64,000 nucleotides of DNA from Golubevia sp. BC0850. Its lineage: Eukaryota > Basidiomycota > Exobasidiomycetes > Golubeviales > Golubeviaceae. The stretch lies in the NCBI GenBank assembly GCA_012976225.1, contig JAAVVG010000003.1:1116001-1180000 (forward strand), given 5' to 3'. Position 1 is the first letter of the stretch, and the number at the start of each line of letters is the position of its first letter. Made by a program: the position numbers and the translations under genes. This document shows positions 49,171 to 61,233 of the stretch, piece by piece. The notes below the pieces were generated by a model that searched no databases, was not told the DNA's origin, and worked only from the letters and a program-made list of their open reading frames with translations.

Positions 49171-49673
49171 CTTGAGGGAGGTCTAGAGGAGAGGAACTAG
49201 AGTTGCGCTTGCTTGCTTCCGACCCTCCCTTTCTGAATTTGAATGCTATTGAGAGTCGGTCTTGAAGATAAAAGCTTTGCAATAGTGATCTTGTGGTTTG
49301 GTTGAGAAGTGTTCTCCTCTCGAAGTTTCAAGGCTTCAGTCACTTTTCGTTCGCGGCTTTTCAGCGGGCACTCGCATGGCCAACGGGTAATTGACTAAGG
49401 TCATAGCAACCGCCTTCTCGCTTCGAAAGAAAGGTTGGAAGTAATTTTTTATTAAAGAACAGTGCCATCCTTGTTTATTTGCTAAACCGAACGAGCGCCC
49501 TCAGAGAGGTGTCATCCTCGAGGAAGAAGTCCGAGGCTTTCTGGTCTCTCCTCCCTATTCTCGCACCTCCAAGTTTACTATCAAACAGTTCCAGAAAATG
49601 GCTCATCCAATTCTAATCTTTTCAAGGGTCAAAAAGTAGAAAGGCTAAGGAAAAGAAGCAATTTCACTTTGCC
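49171..49673. other. Intergenic, upstream of the dynein gene
   Basis: Promoter region of the dynein half-gene and 3' flank of the small candidate below. An acceptor-like TCCTCTAG lies just before the dynein ATG, so a 5' UTR intron is possible. No dynein-like coding exon seen. Confidence 0.4.
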
Positions 49674-49957
49674 CTAAGCAAACTTCCCCAGAATCAACAG
49701 TCCCATCCCGACCAATCCCCAAGAAATCGCTTCATTCCTATTGGATCCATTTCCTTCTTCGGACTGGCAGATGAATCCATGGTCTGATGAATTGACATTT
49801 GTTGTATTTTGAAGTCGTCGAGAGATGAGCAGTCTTCTGAGCGAGAGAAAGTGAAGGATCAGCATTCAGCAGAGAGTACGTGACGAAGGCATGACGGCAA
49901 TAGAACACGCACCTGGGAACAGCGAAAGTGTTGAATGGGAAGACTCGACTTCTTAAT
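49674..49957 (-). CDS. Candidate small membrane protein, last two exons, unrecognised
   Basis: Exon 49957-49913 (LRSRVFPFNTFAVP) joins in phase, through GTGCGT..CTCGCTCAG, to 49836-49674. That exon reads RRLLISRRLQNTTNVNSSDH, then SEEGNGSNRNEAISWG and a terminal hydrophobic LVGMGLLILGKFA. The Arg/Leu/Ser-rich first half looks like a mitochondrial presequence and the tail like a single membrane helix, as in small inner-membrane proteins; this is inference. A possible first exon starts at an ATG near 50130 (MRRRSTLSIIQSPHLNI), but its donor is unclear. No family recognised. Confidence 0.32.
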
Positions 49958-51550
49958 CTGGATGTAGGAAGAGAAGGGAGAGAAAGTGAATCAGTGGAAA
50001 GGTTTCTTTTACACCTTTTGAGCCCCAGCTACAGGTCAAATCTGTCGAGTAGAAAAGTGATTGAAACGGGAAAAAACTGTCTGTCTATGTTGAGGTGAGG
50101 GGACTGAATGATAGACAAGGTCGAGCGTCGACGCATGTCTATTCGCCTTTTTTCAGCGATTTTTGCTCAGATTTGAAGGTCAAGCCATGCTTTCAGGGAG
50201 AAAATGACCTATAGAATTCTATCTTCGTTTAGAAACATGTCAAATCCTTGGGGAAGAAGCGTTTTGAGAGTTAAAGAAGGGTCAGCTGGAGCTTTTTCTT
50301 TAAGGGCTTCCTCTCATCCACACTCCATTTGTCATTCGTGGGAGCTCCCAATCCAATCTCAACCGCATAAATACCTGAAAGAGAAATCTTTTGACAAGCA
50401 AAATGATGATTGTAACATTTTTGCGAGAAAGATAGGGGTAATGGTGACGAGCAGTTGATTCTTCACCTCTTTGCCGCTGTCGAGCTTTGGTACTACCAGA
50501 CCCGGATCTATCTCGATTATTCTTCCAGTAACTACTGAGTTTTACTGAGATGCTAAACAGTGAGGAACGAGACGGAGATGCTGGTCTGGAACGTCAGAGA
50601 GAATGACCATGAGTCAGATAGTCAGATTGAGGTTCCACTTTGCGAACATGCACCAACTACTCCCAGAAGGAAATGGAGTATCTTATCAAGCTCATGAAGT
50701 TTATGACAGGAGGTGGTTCGAGATCCAACGTTCAGGCAATAAGGCTTTAGATTTCAGATTGGGTGGCAAATTTTCACTTCCTCAACCCTCAAATTCAAAT
50801 CCCAACCTCGATGACGTCGACCTCGAACCCAGGGCAAGGTACTTCGGAAAATAGAGCGGCAAACAAAGAAAGGAACAGGAGAAAGAAGGAAGAATGTCAC
50901 AAACAGAAGGTGGTGGGAAGATCATTCTTTGATGATGTCTCACTGGGTTCTATACAGGCACCCTCTTCTAAATGAAATTTCAGTCAATCGCCGCTCATGA
51001 TCTGCAATTTCGGGCTCACTTTTGAAGTCTTGACGGGTGAATTACATACTCAATCAGTAGTTGTGTAGGCTTATGTCGTCATGTTACGATGAGAAAGATT
51101 CGTTTCTTGAGAGAGTCGAGATCGGAAAGGAACTCCTTGTTTCCTTCATTCCCCTATAGTGTTTCGCCCTCCTGCCTTCTGAGGACCTAACCACAACAAT
51201 CTCTAATCTGGAAAGCCTTAAAATCTCATGTTAAAAGGAGAGAGAAGAGGAGGAAGATCCGCTATCCGCATGCACTTTTCAGGCGGACTTTCAAAAGCGG
51301 GTTGGGAAAACGCAAAAAACGAACGGGTCGTCGATGACCAATACGCCAACTTTCTTTAACCTCTGCTGCTCAAAAGCTTCAATCTTACAGTGACTCAATT
51401 CAATCTCTGGAGCTGTTGTTGAAACTCAATCTGATCATCAATGGAATCAACTCATCGCGGCATGAGTTCTTCGTCTCTTTATAAGAAGGGAACCCTCAAA
51501 GAACTTTCCCAATCGTCTCCCATCCTTCCTCCTCTTTTCTTCCCTTCAAG
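49958..51550. other. Intergenic, 1.6 kb, mostly empty
   Basis: May include the first exon of the small minus-strand candidate and the promoter of the DUF1996 gene. Open + frames at 50204-50458 and 50603-50854 are short, unspliced and unlike anything known; I do not support them. Confidence 0.35.
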
Positions 51551-53389
51551 ATGCTGTCCTTTTCCATTTTACTTCTTCTTTCAATTTTGTCTTCAACTTC
51601 AGCTTTCTGGATCTTCACTCATCACCCTCTAGTCACTCAAAGATTGGACCCTATTCTCTCTCAAACTTCTCTCTCTGCACACGCTCATGCTTTCGTTGGA
51701 ACTCCAGACATTGCTTTAAATATGACTCCCAAACATTTCAAAGCTGCCAGAACTCATAAGACATGCACTACCAGGTGCGTACCAAAGAGCGTGCAAGTGA
51801 AAACTCTTGAATTCGTCTTTCTCTCTGCGAAGCTGCTCTTGCTTCTCCTTCTTCATCAAATCTAGATGCACATCATTTTCGGATTTTGATGAATTTAATT
51901 ATCTCTTCTGTGCTCTTGCATCCCCCCAGTAACGTTCGAGCCGATGCTAGCAGCTACTGGGCTCCCCAGCTGTACTCGTACAACGGCGATGACAAGACCT
52001 TCTCATCGATCCCTCTGGCTTATGTTCAGACCTACTACTTGAACAGGCCTGAACCAAGCAAAGATAGCGAGGATTTAGTGGCATTTCCAGAAGGTGAGTA
52101 AGCAGCATGGCGAGGCAAAAGAGCAGAGTAGAGTCCCTTCCTCTCTACCTCCCGATGAGCATTTCCCTTCTTTCTGATCCTTTTTCTCTTTTTCTCTTTT
52201 TCTAATATTGTGGTCACTCCCAGGCTTCAGGATGATCGCCGGAAACAACTTCGCCACTACTTATGATTCAAACTCTCAAGCCTCACGAGCTGTGAACTTC
52301 GTCTGTCTGAACTATGATACTGGAACCACTTTTCATAATGAGCTACCTCAAAAAGCTTGTCCTCAGGGATTACGCACCCAAGTGAGTTCTTTCAAGCCAA
52401 GATTGAAAGGTGGCAAAAGAAGAATGCTCAAGCAACGCCATCTTCTCCTTGCCCCAGATTGTTTTCCCCTCCTGTTGGGACGGAAAGAACCTAGATTCGA
52501 AAGACCATCAAAGTCACATGTCTTATCCAGCTTCGACTACTCCAGACAATGGGGACTGTCCATCGACGCACCCAATCAAATTCATGACTCTTTTCTATGA
52601 GTGAGTGCTCCCTCCTCTCTCCAAGCTTTTAGGTTTTCATCTACTTTGGCAAGTTCACCGGATTGAGTAATAGGTGATTGCCAAGGGCTGACTACTTCCA
52701 CTCTCTCTTTCTCTCCCCTCCTTCGACCCAGGTTCGTTTGGGGAACAGAAATGGAAGAAAACTCAAATGGAGCTCGTTGGGTCTTGTCGAACGGAGACTC
52801 GGTTGGATATTCTTTCCATGCCGATTTCGTGTGAGTTGCATTTTGGAAGAAGCCCGAGACCTTTTTTCTGTGATGGGGGCGAAGAAGTTGACACACCCAT
52901 CTTCTTTTTCACTTCGCTTTTCTTCCACCCTCTCCTCGCGGCTTCTCTCCATGGCAGAAATGGCTGGGTGAGTCAGATGCTATTCGAAATTTCTTCAATT
53001 GGCCTTCCGCGATTAACTTCACCCCAACTGACTCTCCTTTTCTGCTTTCAATGCATCCCCTCCCTCTTTCCCCCCACTCTCAGCACGTCCCAACGCTCCA
53101 AAAAGCCATCAACAACTGTACTGGACCAATTTTCGGAGATCTCGAGAACTGTGCACCATTCGCCAAAACTCTGGACAGGGCCGGAGCTTCAGCATGTTCC
53201 GCGAGACCCATTGTCGACGAGAAGGTTCTGGGAACTGGCTTGAAGTACCTTCCTGGCTGCATTCAAGTCAGAAATGGTGTCAACCAAGGACTCGGAGGTG
53301 GAAGCAACTGCATGAAGGAAGATGATGCAAAGATCAATGGAACTAGTGGAGCGACCAAGAAAAGGATGCAGACTGTGAGGATTAGATGA
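51551..53389 (+). CDS. Secreted DUF1996-domain protein
   Basis: Seven exons (51551-51774, 51930-52093, 52224-52381, 52458-52600, 52732-52830, 52958-52967, 53084-53389) give 367 aa. MLSFSILLLLSILSSTSAF is a signal peptide. The DUF1996 landmarks are all present: LDPILSQTSLSAHAHAFVG, SSYWAPQLYSYN, FPEGFRMIAGN, CPQGLRTQ, IVFPSCWDGKNLDSKDHQSH, MSYPASTTPDNGDCPSTHPI, SNGDSVGYSFHADFVNGW and HVPTLQKAINNC. Conserved Cys suggest disulphides. The family is fungal, extracellular and of unknown function; no WSC domain is attached. Exon 6 is only 10 nt and supplies VNGW, which sits in a conserved family block, so the micro-exon is credible. Confidence 0.92.
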
Positions 53390-53677
53390 GTTTGAGAGAT
53401 TCGAGAATTGGTTTGTGAATGCTAGCTTCTTCGCCTTCTTGTAAATTATTGTACCATTTTTTGTATCACTACTACTGCACTCTGTCGTATCTTCACCGCT
53501 TTTCTTTATTTTCTTTGACATTCTCCCCCTTCGAAGACTGTTGCCTGAAAGTCTTTCCGGTAGCGGTCAAGCTGCGCCGCAGCTCAGCCCAGCCGTCGAA
53601 GACTTTGGTAAGCAATGGAAAATGAGGAATAGCTTTGGAATCCTGATGTAGATAGCGTACAGATACAAGTACAATCC

Positions 53678-56600
53678 TCAGTTCTCAACTTCCACTTCCG
53701 AACTCTCTTCCTTTTTCTCTTCGTCTTCAAGCTCCTCTTTCAAGCTACTCGGAGATTTCGGACCAAGCCAACTCCCGCCTCCAGGACTCTTTGGACTAGG
53801 ACTGTTGTTCGAGCCTGAGCTTTCCCAAACTCTCTCTGCGCTTCGAAGTCCCACTCGAGACAAACTCATCCCCAAACCAGGCTGCGCTGGGCCAGCTGAA
53901 ACAGAGCCACTATTTCGTCTTGAAGGCTGAGGAGAAGGTCCTTGACTGTGTCTGGTTGCTATCGGGCTAATGGAACCAGTAGAATTGGTTCGACTAGGCA
54001 TGATTCTTCCAGACGCGGTGATCTCGGGCAGAGGAGGCGCAGTTCCACCAGAGGAAAGCCAGGATGGAGAAGCGTTCCTTGAGCGATTGGAGGATGAATT
54101 CGGAGGACCCAGATTTAAGTTAGAAGAGGAGTCGGCTTCTGATGGAGCATCACTGAGGATTGAACTTGATTCGGAGGAGGACCGAGTGATGATTGGTGGA
54201 GTTGGAAGTGAGTAAGTTTGACGTTCTTCATCGTTCATCGTGTACCCGTTAACTTGTATGCTATCCATTTCGACTTCCATTCTATCTTCTGGTAGCAGCT
54301 TGGAGTCCTTGACAGCTTTCCTAAGTGCTTCGCCGGTATCATCCATGCTCTTCAGAAACCTTAATAAATCTCTACAAATGTTGAAGTCCTTGTGTTGATT
54401 GGCTTTCTTCAAAAGTCTAGTCGACAATCTGGTGGATTCCTCAATGTTCTCGAGATTATGAATGACTAGAAGATAAGAAGCAGCAGTCTTGAATTCCATT
54501 GAAGAGAGGCACTTTTCGAAAAGATCTTTCGGCGATCCAACTACTGCGAAGAGATGTGACCATCTAGCCAGTTCTGTTTTCCTAGCACAATTGACCACCA
54601 CCTCTAGAGACTCAGAGAAGTGATCCAGGAAGTCTACCACTCGAGGTAGAACTGCATGAGGTGCGATGACCGATTCAGTGTATCGATGACCTGACCGACT
54701 GGATTGAGGCGTTCCGTTGAGCTTCTTGAATGTCGATTCACTTCCTTGAGCATCTGCTTCATCCTCCAGAACGGTGTGAAGCAATATCTCCAAGGCGTGA
54801 GAGAAGTAGACGAGAGATTGGTAGTGGGAGGCAAAGAGGACGGCAGTAGGAAGTTGAGATCGTTCGAGGTAGTATCGCAGGACTTGATGAATAAAAAGAT
54901 GGGTCTGTAGGTCGAAATGGAAGAGTCGAGAACAGATGAGAGACGTGCGCTATGTTGGTAGGAAGGGCAGGCAGACTTACGTTGGTGTTGGAGCGGAAGA
55001 TGGCGAACTCGAGGTTTCGTCGCAGCGAGACCTCTGGAGCAGCACCGATGACGATTCCTTTCTCCATCAAGACACCTGTGGATCAAGAACAAGCCAAAGA
55101 GAGGAAGTCAGCAAGCTCTCACAGTTTGGCAGACGTTGCTCGTTAAACTCACATAACGGATAGAAGTCGATCTCCAGGTTCAAACTTTCTCTCACAGTCT
55201 TGACTTCATTCTCCACAGCTCGAGCCTTTACTACACTGGCTTTCCCATCATCTTCCGAATCAGCTCTAATCTTGAGAGCATTCAGCCAAACCTTGATACC
55301 TCTTCCATCGTAGCCCCAGAGAGAATTCTCCAAAGTTTGAATCCCTTGAAGGTGAGTCCAATAGTACTCTATCTGATCTCCTAAGATCTGCATGTCGTAA
55401 GCTACTTCTTCCTCTTCCTCTTGATCTCCTACTCCACTTCCGTTCGGAGGAGGATTGAAGATGACCTTTCGAGGTCTTAGTAAGACGAGCTTTCCGTCGA
55501 TGAGGAAGATGATGGTCGCTACTGTTAGATCGTCGACTGGATCTCCGAATTCTGATGAGAAAAGGTGAAAGAGAGAGTGCGTTCAGCCATGAAAATCAAT
55601 GCAATGAGAAGACTCCTGTTTCAACTCACTCTGCTGCTGCTCTTCCACCAGCCAGCTCATCCCTCTGACTCTCATAGGTTCACCAACGACACCTTCAAAG
55701 CTCATACTACCACAGAGAGTCAACCTGATATCTCTCTGAGTGATTTCGATTAAGAAGTGATAGAAAGTGTTGTCCTCAGTATAAACCAACAGCGAATTGT
55801 CAAAAAGAGAACTCAAGACCACTGGACTGTTCAACACCTCGATGTGTAAAAGTTGACTGTTATCCAATTCCTCGTCTCTTGAATATAACCGAATCTGATA
55901 AGCTCCTCCGGCGTCACAAGCGGCTATTAGAACGTGCTGAAACCATTGTAAACCACCTCTGACAGAGAAGTTGGCTTCTTGCTGCTTGTTCGTGTAGGTC
56001 TTCCACTTTCCAGAAGAAGCGGAGTAGTGAGCTAAGCCTCTTCTACCTGCTACGGCTATCAGTTGGCCATCGGAGGAGATTGAGGCGTATCGTATCGGCC
56101 AATTTGAAGATAGATAGGAAGAAGGGATTAGAATGTGTTGCCAGGCTTCCGTTTCTGGATTGATGATGCTCAGGTCTGGTTGTTCGGCTCCTCGATAGAC
56201 TAAGAGAGAAGAATCCAGCTGGACGAAGGCGTATCGAGTGTTGTCCGGAGAGTGCTGACCAGCGACGGCAGATTTGGCGAAGAGTAGAGAGAAGAGTTGC
56301 GAGTCGTGATCTGTTGAAGAGGAGACAGGGAGATAAGCAAGACGATTCTCTTTCGAGTGTGTTGTGTGAACTTCTTTGCGCCACTCACCAAACGGCTTCT
56401 CTGGTCGCTTTCCACTCAAGAAAAATAGCTGAGTGTTTCCAGGACCCCAGAAGAGATCTTTCACTCCAAACATGAATTCGTCGTTGAAGTTCTTTGAGCT
56501 GAGATGAGGGAAGTGGGTCAAAGATGAAAGAGTTCAGCGCTTTCAATCCTGGCCTCAGCTCAGGCACGTTTGAATTACTCACGCCAACCCCCATTCCCCT

Positions 56601-58519
56601 CCAGCGCTTCCGCTCCCACCCATGTACTTTCCCCAAGTAGTCCAAACCGCCCAACCTTTCTCCCATCCGACAGCCAAAGCATGCCCATCTCCAGTCCACT
56701 GGAGCGAGGTGACTCTCCCCGTATTCAAATAACTAGCAGTAGATTTCAGAGAAGCTTGGAGTGAAAATTTGTGGGAAGGAGCTGGAGGCGAGAACGGCTC
56801 TGGAGGATCGGAGTAAGGGAAAGGGGAGGAAGGTAGAATCGAGTAGAGAGATACGAGACCGCTACGCGAAAAGAGAGAGGATCCAAGAAAAGTTGGAGTT
56901 AGTAGAGTGAAACAAGAGAAGCTCGAAGAATCCGATACTTACTCTTCTCTTCCAATAGCTACGAGACTGAACTTCGCGTTCACAGAGACTGAGGTCGCCC
57001 TTTCTCCGTGAGGCAAATCGTTGACCAGTTCTCCTCTCTTCAAAGAACCTGCACCATGAAAGCATCCTCCTTTCCATACTGCAGTTCTGGAATCGAATCG
57101 AACGTCGGAAGCGTAAACTCTTCCATCCGAGAGGATCCAAAAGTACAACGAGATGGCCGATGAGTGTCTGAGAGAGACGATGTGGGCTAAAGGAAATCGA
57201 GAATGAAGGAAACATGTTAGAGAATTCTGCTTTGACGCGGTAATGTTCTTGTCTTGATCTTAGACTCACGTTGCGAACCTTTGTTCCCCAAATCGACCTC
57301 CTTCAGAGCTTCCTCGACCGCAACTTCTTTCTCTTTTCCTTCCACTTCTTCGGTCTCATTTCTTCTATCGGCCTCTTCGGTGGAGCTCAGACTCTTCTTA
57401 ATCTCTTTGGCTTCAGTTGTGACTCCTCCAACGATCCAATCCATTCTTCCAATCAAGCTGGTTCGAGTACGGGCTTGAGGTTGACTTGTTGAAGGATCTG
57501 TAGGAGAGACGTATGCATTCGAGTTGGGCCAAGGGATGCACTGAATAGCCGGTGGTGAAAGAGCGGAGACTAGGAGGTGGGTTGAGGTGGCGAGAGCGCT
57601 ACGAGATAGAAGGAAGGTGGGGAGATGGAGGAAGGGTACCTTATCAGGTTTAGCTGCCATTAAGACGCTCTTCTCAGATAAAAAGACTCATCATAAAATC
57701 ACCATTTGGGAACTGTCAAAGCTCTAGATGGACCAACGCGAGCATGACTTCCAGAGAGCGAGGCCCTTCGAGTTCTCAAGCGTCTGTTCTGTGCCTTCCT
57801 CGCCTCCCATCTTTCCATTCAATAGAGGAACACGATCGCAAAACTCACCATCCCAGTCCTCCTTCTATCCTGATCCCGACCTGGAACTGAATCTGAACAG
57901 CTGCGATGCCAAATCCCAACCCAACTCCCTCTGCTCCTCCTGTTCCTCCTCTATTCGAGCTCCTATAAGAAGACGTACTCGAGTCTTCTGTTTGAAATCC
58001 TTGAAAGAATTCTCCGCTACCACTCTTGAAGCTAGAATTGAGACTGACAGAGCTAGGAGCATAAAGACTAGCTTTCTTCTTGCCATTAATTGAAGATAAG
58101 GTTAAAGATTGAGATAGAGATCTAACATGACCACTCTGAGCAGCGCTTGGAGCATAAGAATAGATAGAATCGGTTGAAACGTTTCCACTGGAAGCAGTGT
58201 GGTTTGGCTTGACTAGATGATAAATCAAGACAAAGTGTTGATCTGTAGTGATGATGATAACGTCTGCTTCTGGATTGAAATCTGCTGTTTGATTGCTTCC
58301 ATACTCTTCCAAGCTCCTCTTAGTTCTTACTAAGCCTGCTATTGATTGGATTGGCTTGACAGAGAAGATCCCTAGAGTGGATCGAGTTAAGGTTAAGAAG
58401 TGAGATGCTGTACGAGTTCTAGAGGTGCTTAGGATCTCTTCTCCTGATGAAGAAGAACTGTTGTTGAGTCCAGTTGGAGAGAGATGCACCTTTCTACTGA
58501 TCCCATGAGGCCAATACAT
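53678..58519 (-). CDS. RIC1: RIC1, Rab6/Ypt6 exchange-factor subunit
   Basis: Nine exons (58519-57849, 57667-57270, 57186-56943, 56861-56583, 56498-56389, 56310-55630, 55551-55153, 55075-54981, 54904-53678) give 1367 aa. Family blocks: N-terminal MYWPHGISRK, WD40-like repeats (GRVTSLQWTGDGHALAVGWE, YASISSDGQLIAVAGRRGLA), LENSLWGYDGRGIKVWLNAL, SLRRNLEFAIFRSNTN and the helical ALEILLHTVLEDEADAQGSE. TELARWSHLFAVVGSPKDLF follows. With RGP1 it activates the Golgi GTPase Ypt6/Rab6. A Ser-rich, probably disordered region (about residues 1190-1367) makes the tail long. The intron at 56311-56388 is 78 nt and stop-free in frame. The first intron uses acceptor GAGAAGAG, the least certain junction. Confidence 0.9.
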
Positions 58520-58897
58520 GGCAATCAGAGGCGAGAATCAAAAGCTGAAGGACGGTTGTGCGTTGATGGGTATATGAGATCAGAATATTGTTCTTCATTC
58601 TTCTCCCCGCCACTTCTCTGTCTTCCAGCTGACCATCGCACTCTTTCCGTTAGACAATCTGATCTGGCCTGTCAGCTTAGTCTGTCCTGTTAGCTTCTGA
58701 GAACAACATATCGGTGAGTTCAGAACGTTTCGTTCGCCCTCTTGTTACCTTCCCAACTTTATATCTTCACAAAATCTTAAGCTGGCTTGAGATCTCTCTC
58801 TACTTCGCTTATACTCGGGTAGCTCATTGCACTCTGCTCGATCACCTGGAACATCGATAGATTCAATTGCAAGCCAGCGACTGCGACTTCCAATTCC
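58520..58897. other. Divergent intergenic region
   Basis: Between the RIC1 start (-) and the broken F-box gene (+). No gene seen. Confidence 0.4.
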
Positions 58898-60561
58898 ATG
58901 GATCACGAGCTCGCTCCCAAAGCCATCTCAGACTGCAATTCCCTCCCAGAAGACGTTCTGCCTTTAGTGGTGCGCTCCCTAAGGGCGTGTCAGGAGCCGG
59001 AATCGATTGGAGATGAATGGGATGAGAAGAGAGAAGAAGGTTAAGGATGGATCTCTCTATCCTGCCCTTCGCAATGATCAATTCTGAGTGAAACCTCTCG
59101 AAGTTTCTAGATTAAGGGACTCGAGTCTCCGAGGATTGGCTGTCATTTCCAAAGAGTTCTATAGAAAAGCAATCCCTTTCCTTCTGGAAAAGATTACATT
59201 CTCCCCAACTCGGACCAGCCCCTCTTTCTATCATCTTTTGACAAGGGCAGCTCATCTATGAAAAGATCAAATCGATCAGACTCATCAGCAACTGCGAGGA
59301 AGGATCACACATAGTTCATCCATTCAGAAGGGTCTGGTACCACGTTTCAGTTCTGGCTGGACGTGATGTCACTCAAGAGGAGGCAGAAAGAGAATTGTTA
59401 AGAGTAGTTCTGAGAGCTAGTCCGAATCTGCAGACTTTGGTTCTATCAGGTGGCTACTTTCATTTCCCTTTGGTAGATTGGATTAATAACAGAGCAGTTC
59501 CGTTAGGTTTCTCCACCCATTCACTCAAGAGACTCTTTCTGAGTTCGGCGACCCTCTCGAGATGATGTCAATTCAAAACATGATCTGGATCTTGGTATTC
59601 TGTCCTCATTTACTTTCAGGCCGCTTTCCCGTTCACTGTCGATCTGACTGGGTTTAAGTTTCTCTGTGAATACGAAGAAGTGTTCAGAGGAGTTTCAAAA
59701 GTCAAGCAGCTTGCAATCGCTCCTCATTTTCTATGGGACAGTCAAGCAGGTCTGAACTTCAGATAGAAAGGTCTCCATGAAAGAGAGAAGGATTTGTGGA
59801 CGGGAGGAAACATTGAGAACGAGACGATGCGGCTTGTTCTCTCAAGTACAAATCAATTAAGTTCTCTGGAGATAACGAACGGGAAAGCCTCCATGACGAC
59901 TTCAACAAGACAAGCAACAAAACTCAACGTTTACATTGATTGCCTCTCGAATCTCAGAAACTCGATTTCATCATTAAGACACCTCCGATTAATCGCATTG
60001 AGTCCTCATCCAGAGATCCAAACATCAGTCTTTCAGATGTCACTCTTTGGGAATCTCAGTATTCTCGGCTTAGAAGGCCACATACTTCAAGATCTATTGA
60101 GTAGAAAATCGAGCCCGATTCTGTCATCAAGTGTCGAAATCCTACAGCTTCTGTTTTACCAACTCATCAACGACCATCCACACGTGCTGAAGGAGGAAAT
60201 GCGGTTATCAGATCTCCTTGACACGGATGTTTTTCCAAACGTCGAGCAAGTATTCGTCCCTCTCAGACCAAGTACGGGTGAAACACAAGATCTGCCTCCT
60301 CCTCAGCTACTCAAGGGGTGGAAGAAGTCGAGAGAAGTTCTTGAAAACAATCAGCAAATTAAAGCAGGGGAAGTCAAGTTTCTGCCTTTCAAATTAGGAG
60401 AGACTAGTGAGTTGAGCTGTAAAAGAAAGAGCGGTCTTGGTAAAACGAAAAGCTCTGCGCTGACAAAAGTCTGTGTTTTGGTCATCCCTTCAGTCGGCGA
60501 GGCTTCGAAAGGGGAGGATTGCATCTCTGTTTGGCATATGCTCTCTCCGTTTCCAATTTGA
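58898..60561 (+). pseudogene. F-box/leucine-rich-repeat-like protein, frame-broken
   Basis: Exon 1 (58898-58986) has an F-box start (NSLPEDVLPLVVRSLRA), spliced in phase through a weak donor to exon 2 at 59111 (LRDSSLRGLAVISKEFYRKA, FLLEKITF). The frame ends at a TGA near 59259. The plausible protein continues in another frame (LIYEKIKSIRLISNCEEGSH, WYHVSVLAGRDVTQEEAERE), which itself meets TGA near 59563 and TAG near 59764. It then runs on as ENETMRLVLSSTNQLSSLEI to a stop at 60561. The Leu spacing resembles F-box/LRR adaptors. With at least one frameshift and two or three internal stops this is probably a dead or dying copy; a mis-resolved intron could explain part of it. It resembles the relic at 3.4-4.6 kb in plan. 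Confidence 0.5.
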
Positions 60562-61233
60562 AGCAAGATCTCTTTGAAGCAGCCGCTTCTTTCTACGACT
60601 TCGTGCTTTGAAGACTGGTCTTGATTGGGCTGTAAACTCGGGAGGTCCCACCACGAAAGAAAAAAGTTGCTGAGTTCTTGTGACCCGATGTAAGCCTCTC
60701 GAAAGCAGTTCTAATTTTTTGAAAATATGAACACAGCTCGTTCAAACGAAAAGACAGAAAGGGCCAATCGTGGCATTGTTTCAAAGGGAACTCTTTTTCG
60801 TGTCTATGACAAAGTCAGAAGCTTTCAGGGAAGTCGAAAAAACAGAAGAGAGATGCGTTCAGAAGATCACTGAGGGAAAGTAAGAACAAATCTGAAGGAG
60901 AAAAGGAAAGGATTGTAGAGGACCAAGTGTATTGGTTTCTTGATTTCGAGCAAGAAAGAGTGAAATTTGAAGTGCCTGCCGATGCGTTTACAGAAAGAAA
61001 AGGCAAAGAAGAAGAAGGAAAAATAGAAATTCTGGCGAATGGGACAAAAAAAGGGGAGAAGAAAGAACCACTTTTTTCGCCGTGGTGGCAATCTGGAGCT
61101 CTCGTAAAAGTTTCCGTTATTAATCTAAGGCTGCGACAGAGAAGTGGTCATGTGGACCACCCTACTTTGTAGAAAAGTGAACATAGACTTGAGGAATGCA
61201 TTTGAGTGCTCCCTGATGCGCTGAGTTTGAGGC
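60562..61233. other. Intergenic with an open purine-rich frame
   Basis: A + strand frame without ATG is open from about 60809 to 61172 and reads, in part, VYWFLDFEQERVKFEVPADA and SPWWQSGALVKV. The opposite strand is also open (60815-61091), as expected for purine-rich DNA. I cannot support a gene. 3' flank of the first Yippee gene. Confidence 0.3.

Noticed and set aside
50603-50854. 83-codon ORF upstream of the DUF1996 gene
   Set aside because: No recognisable features, no splicing, poor start context; length is within chance for this composition.
60809-61172. Open, protein-like + frame without ATG
   Set aside because: Both strands are open because the tract is purine-rich; no acceptor or upstream exon fits convincingly.
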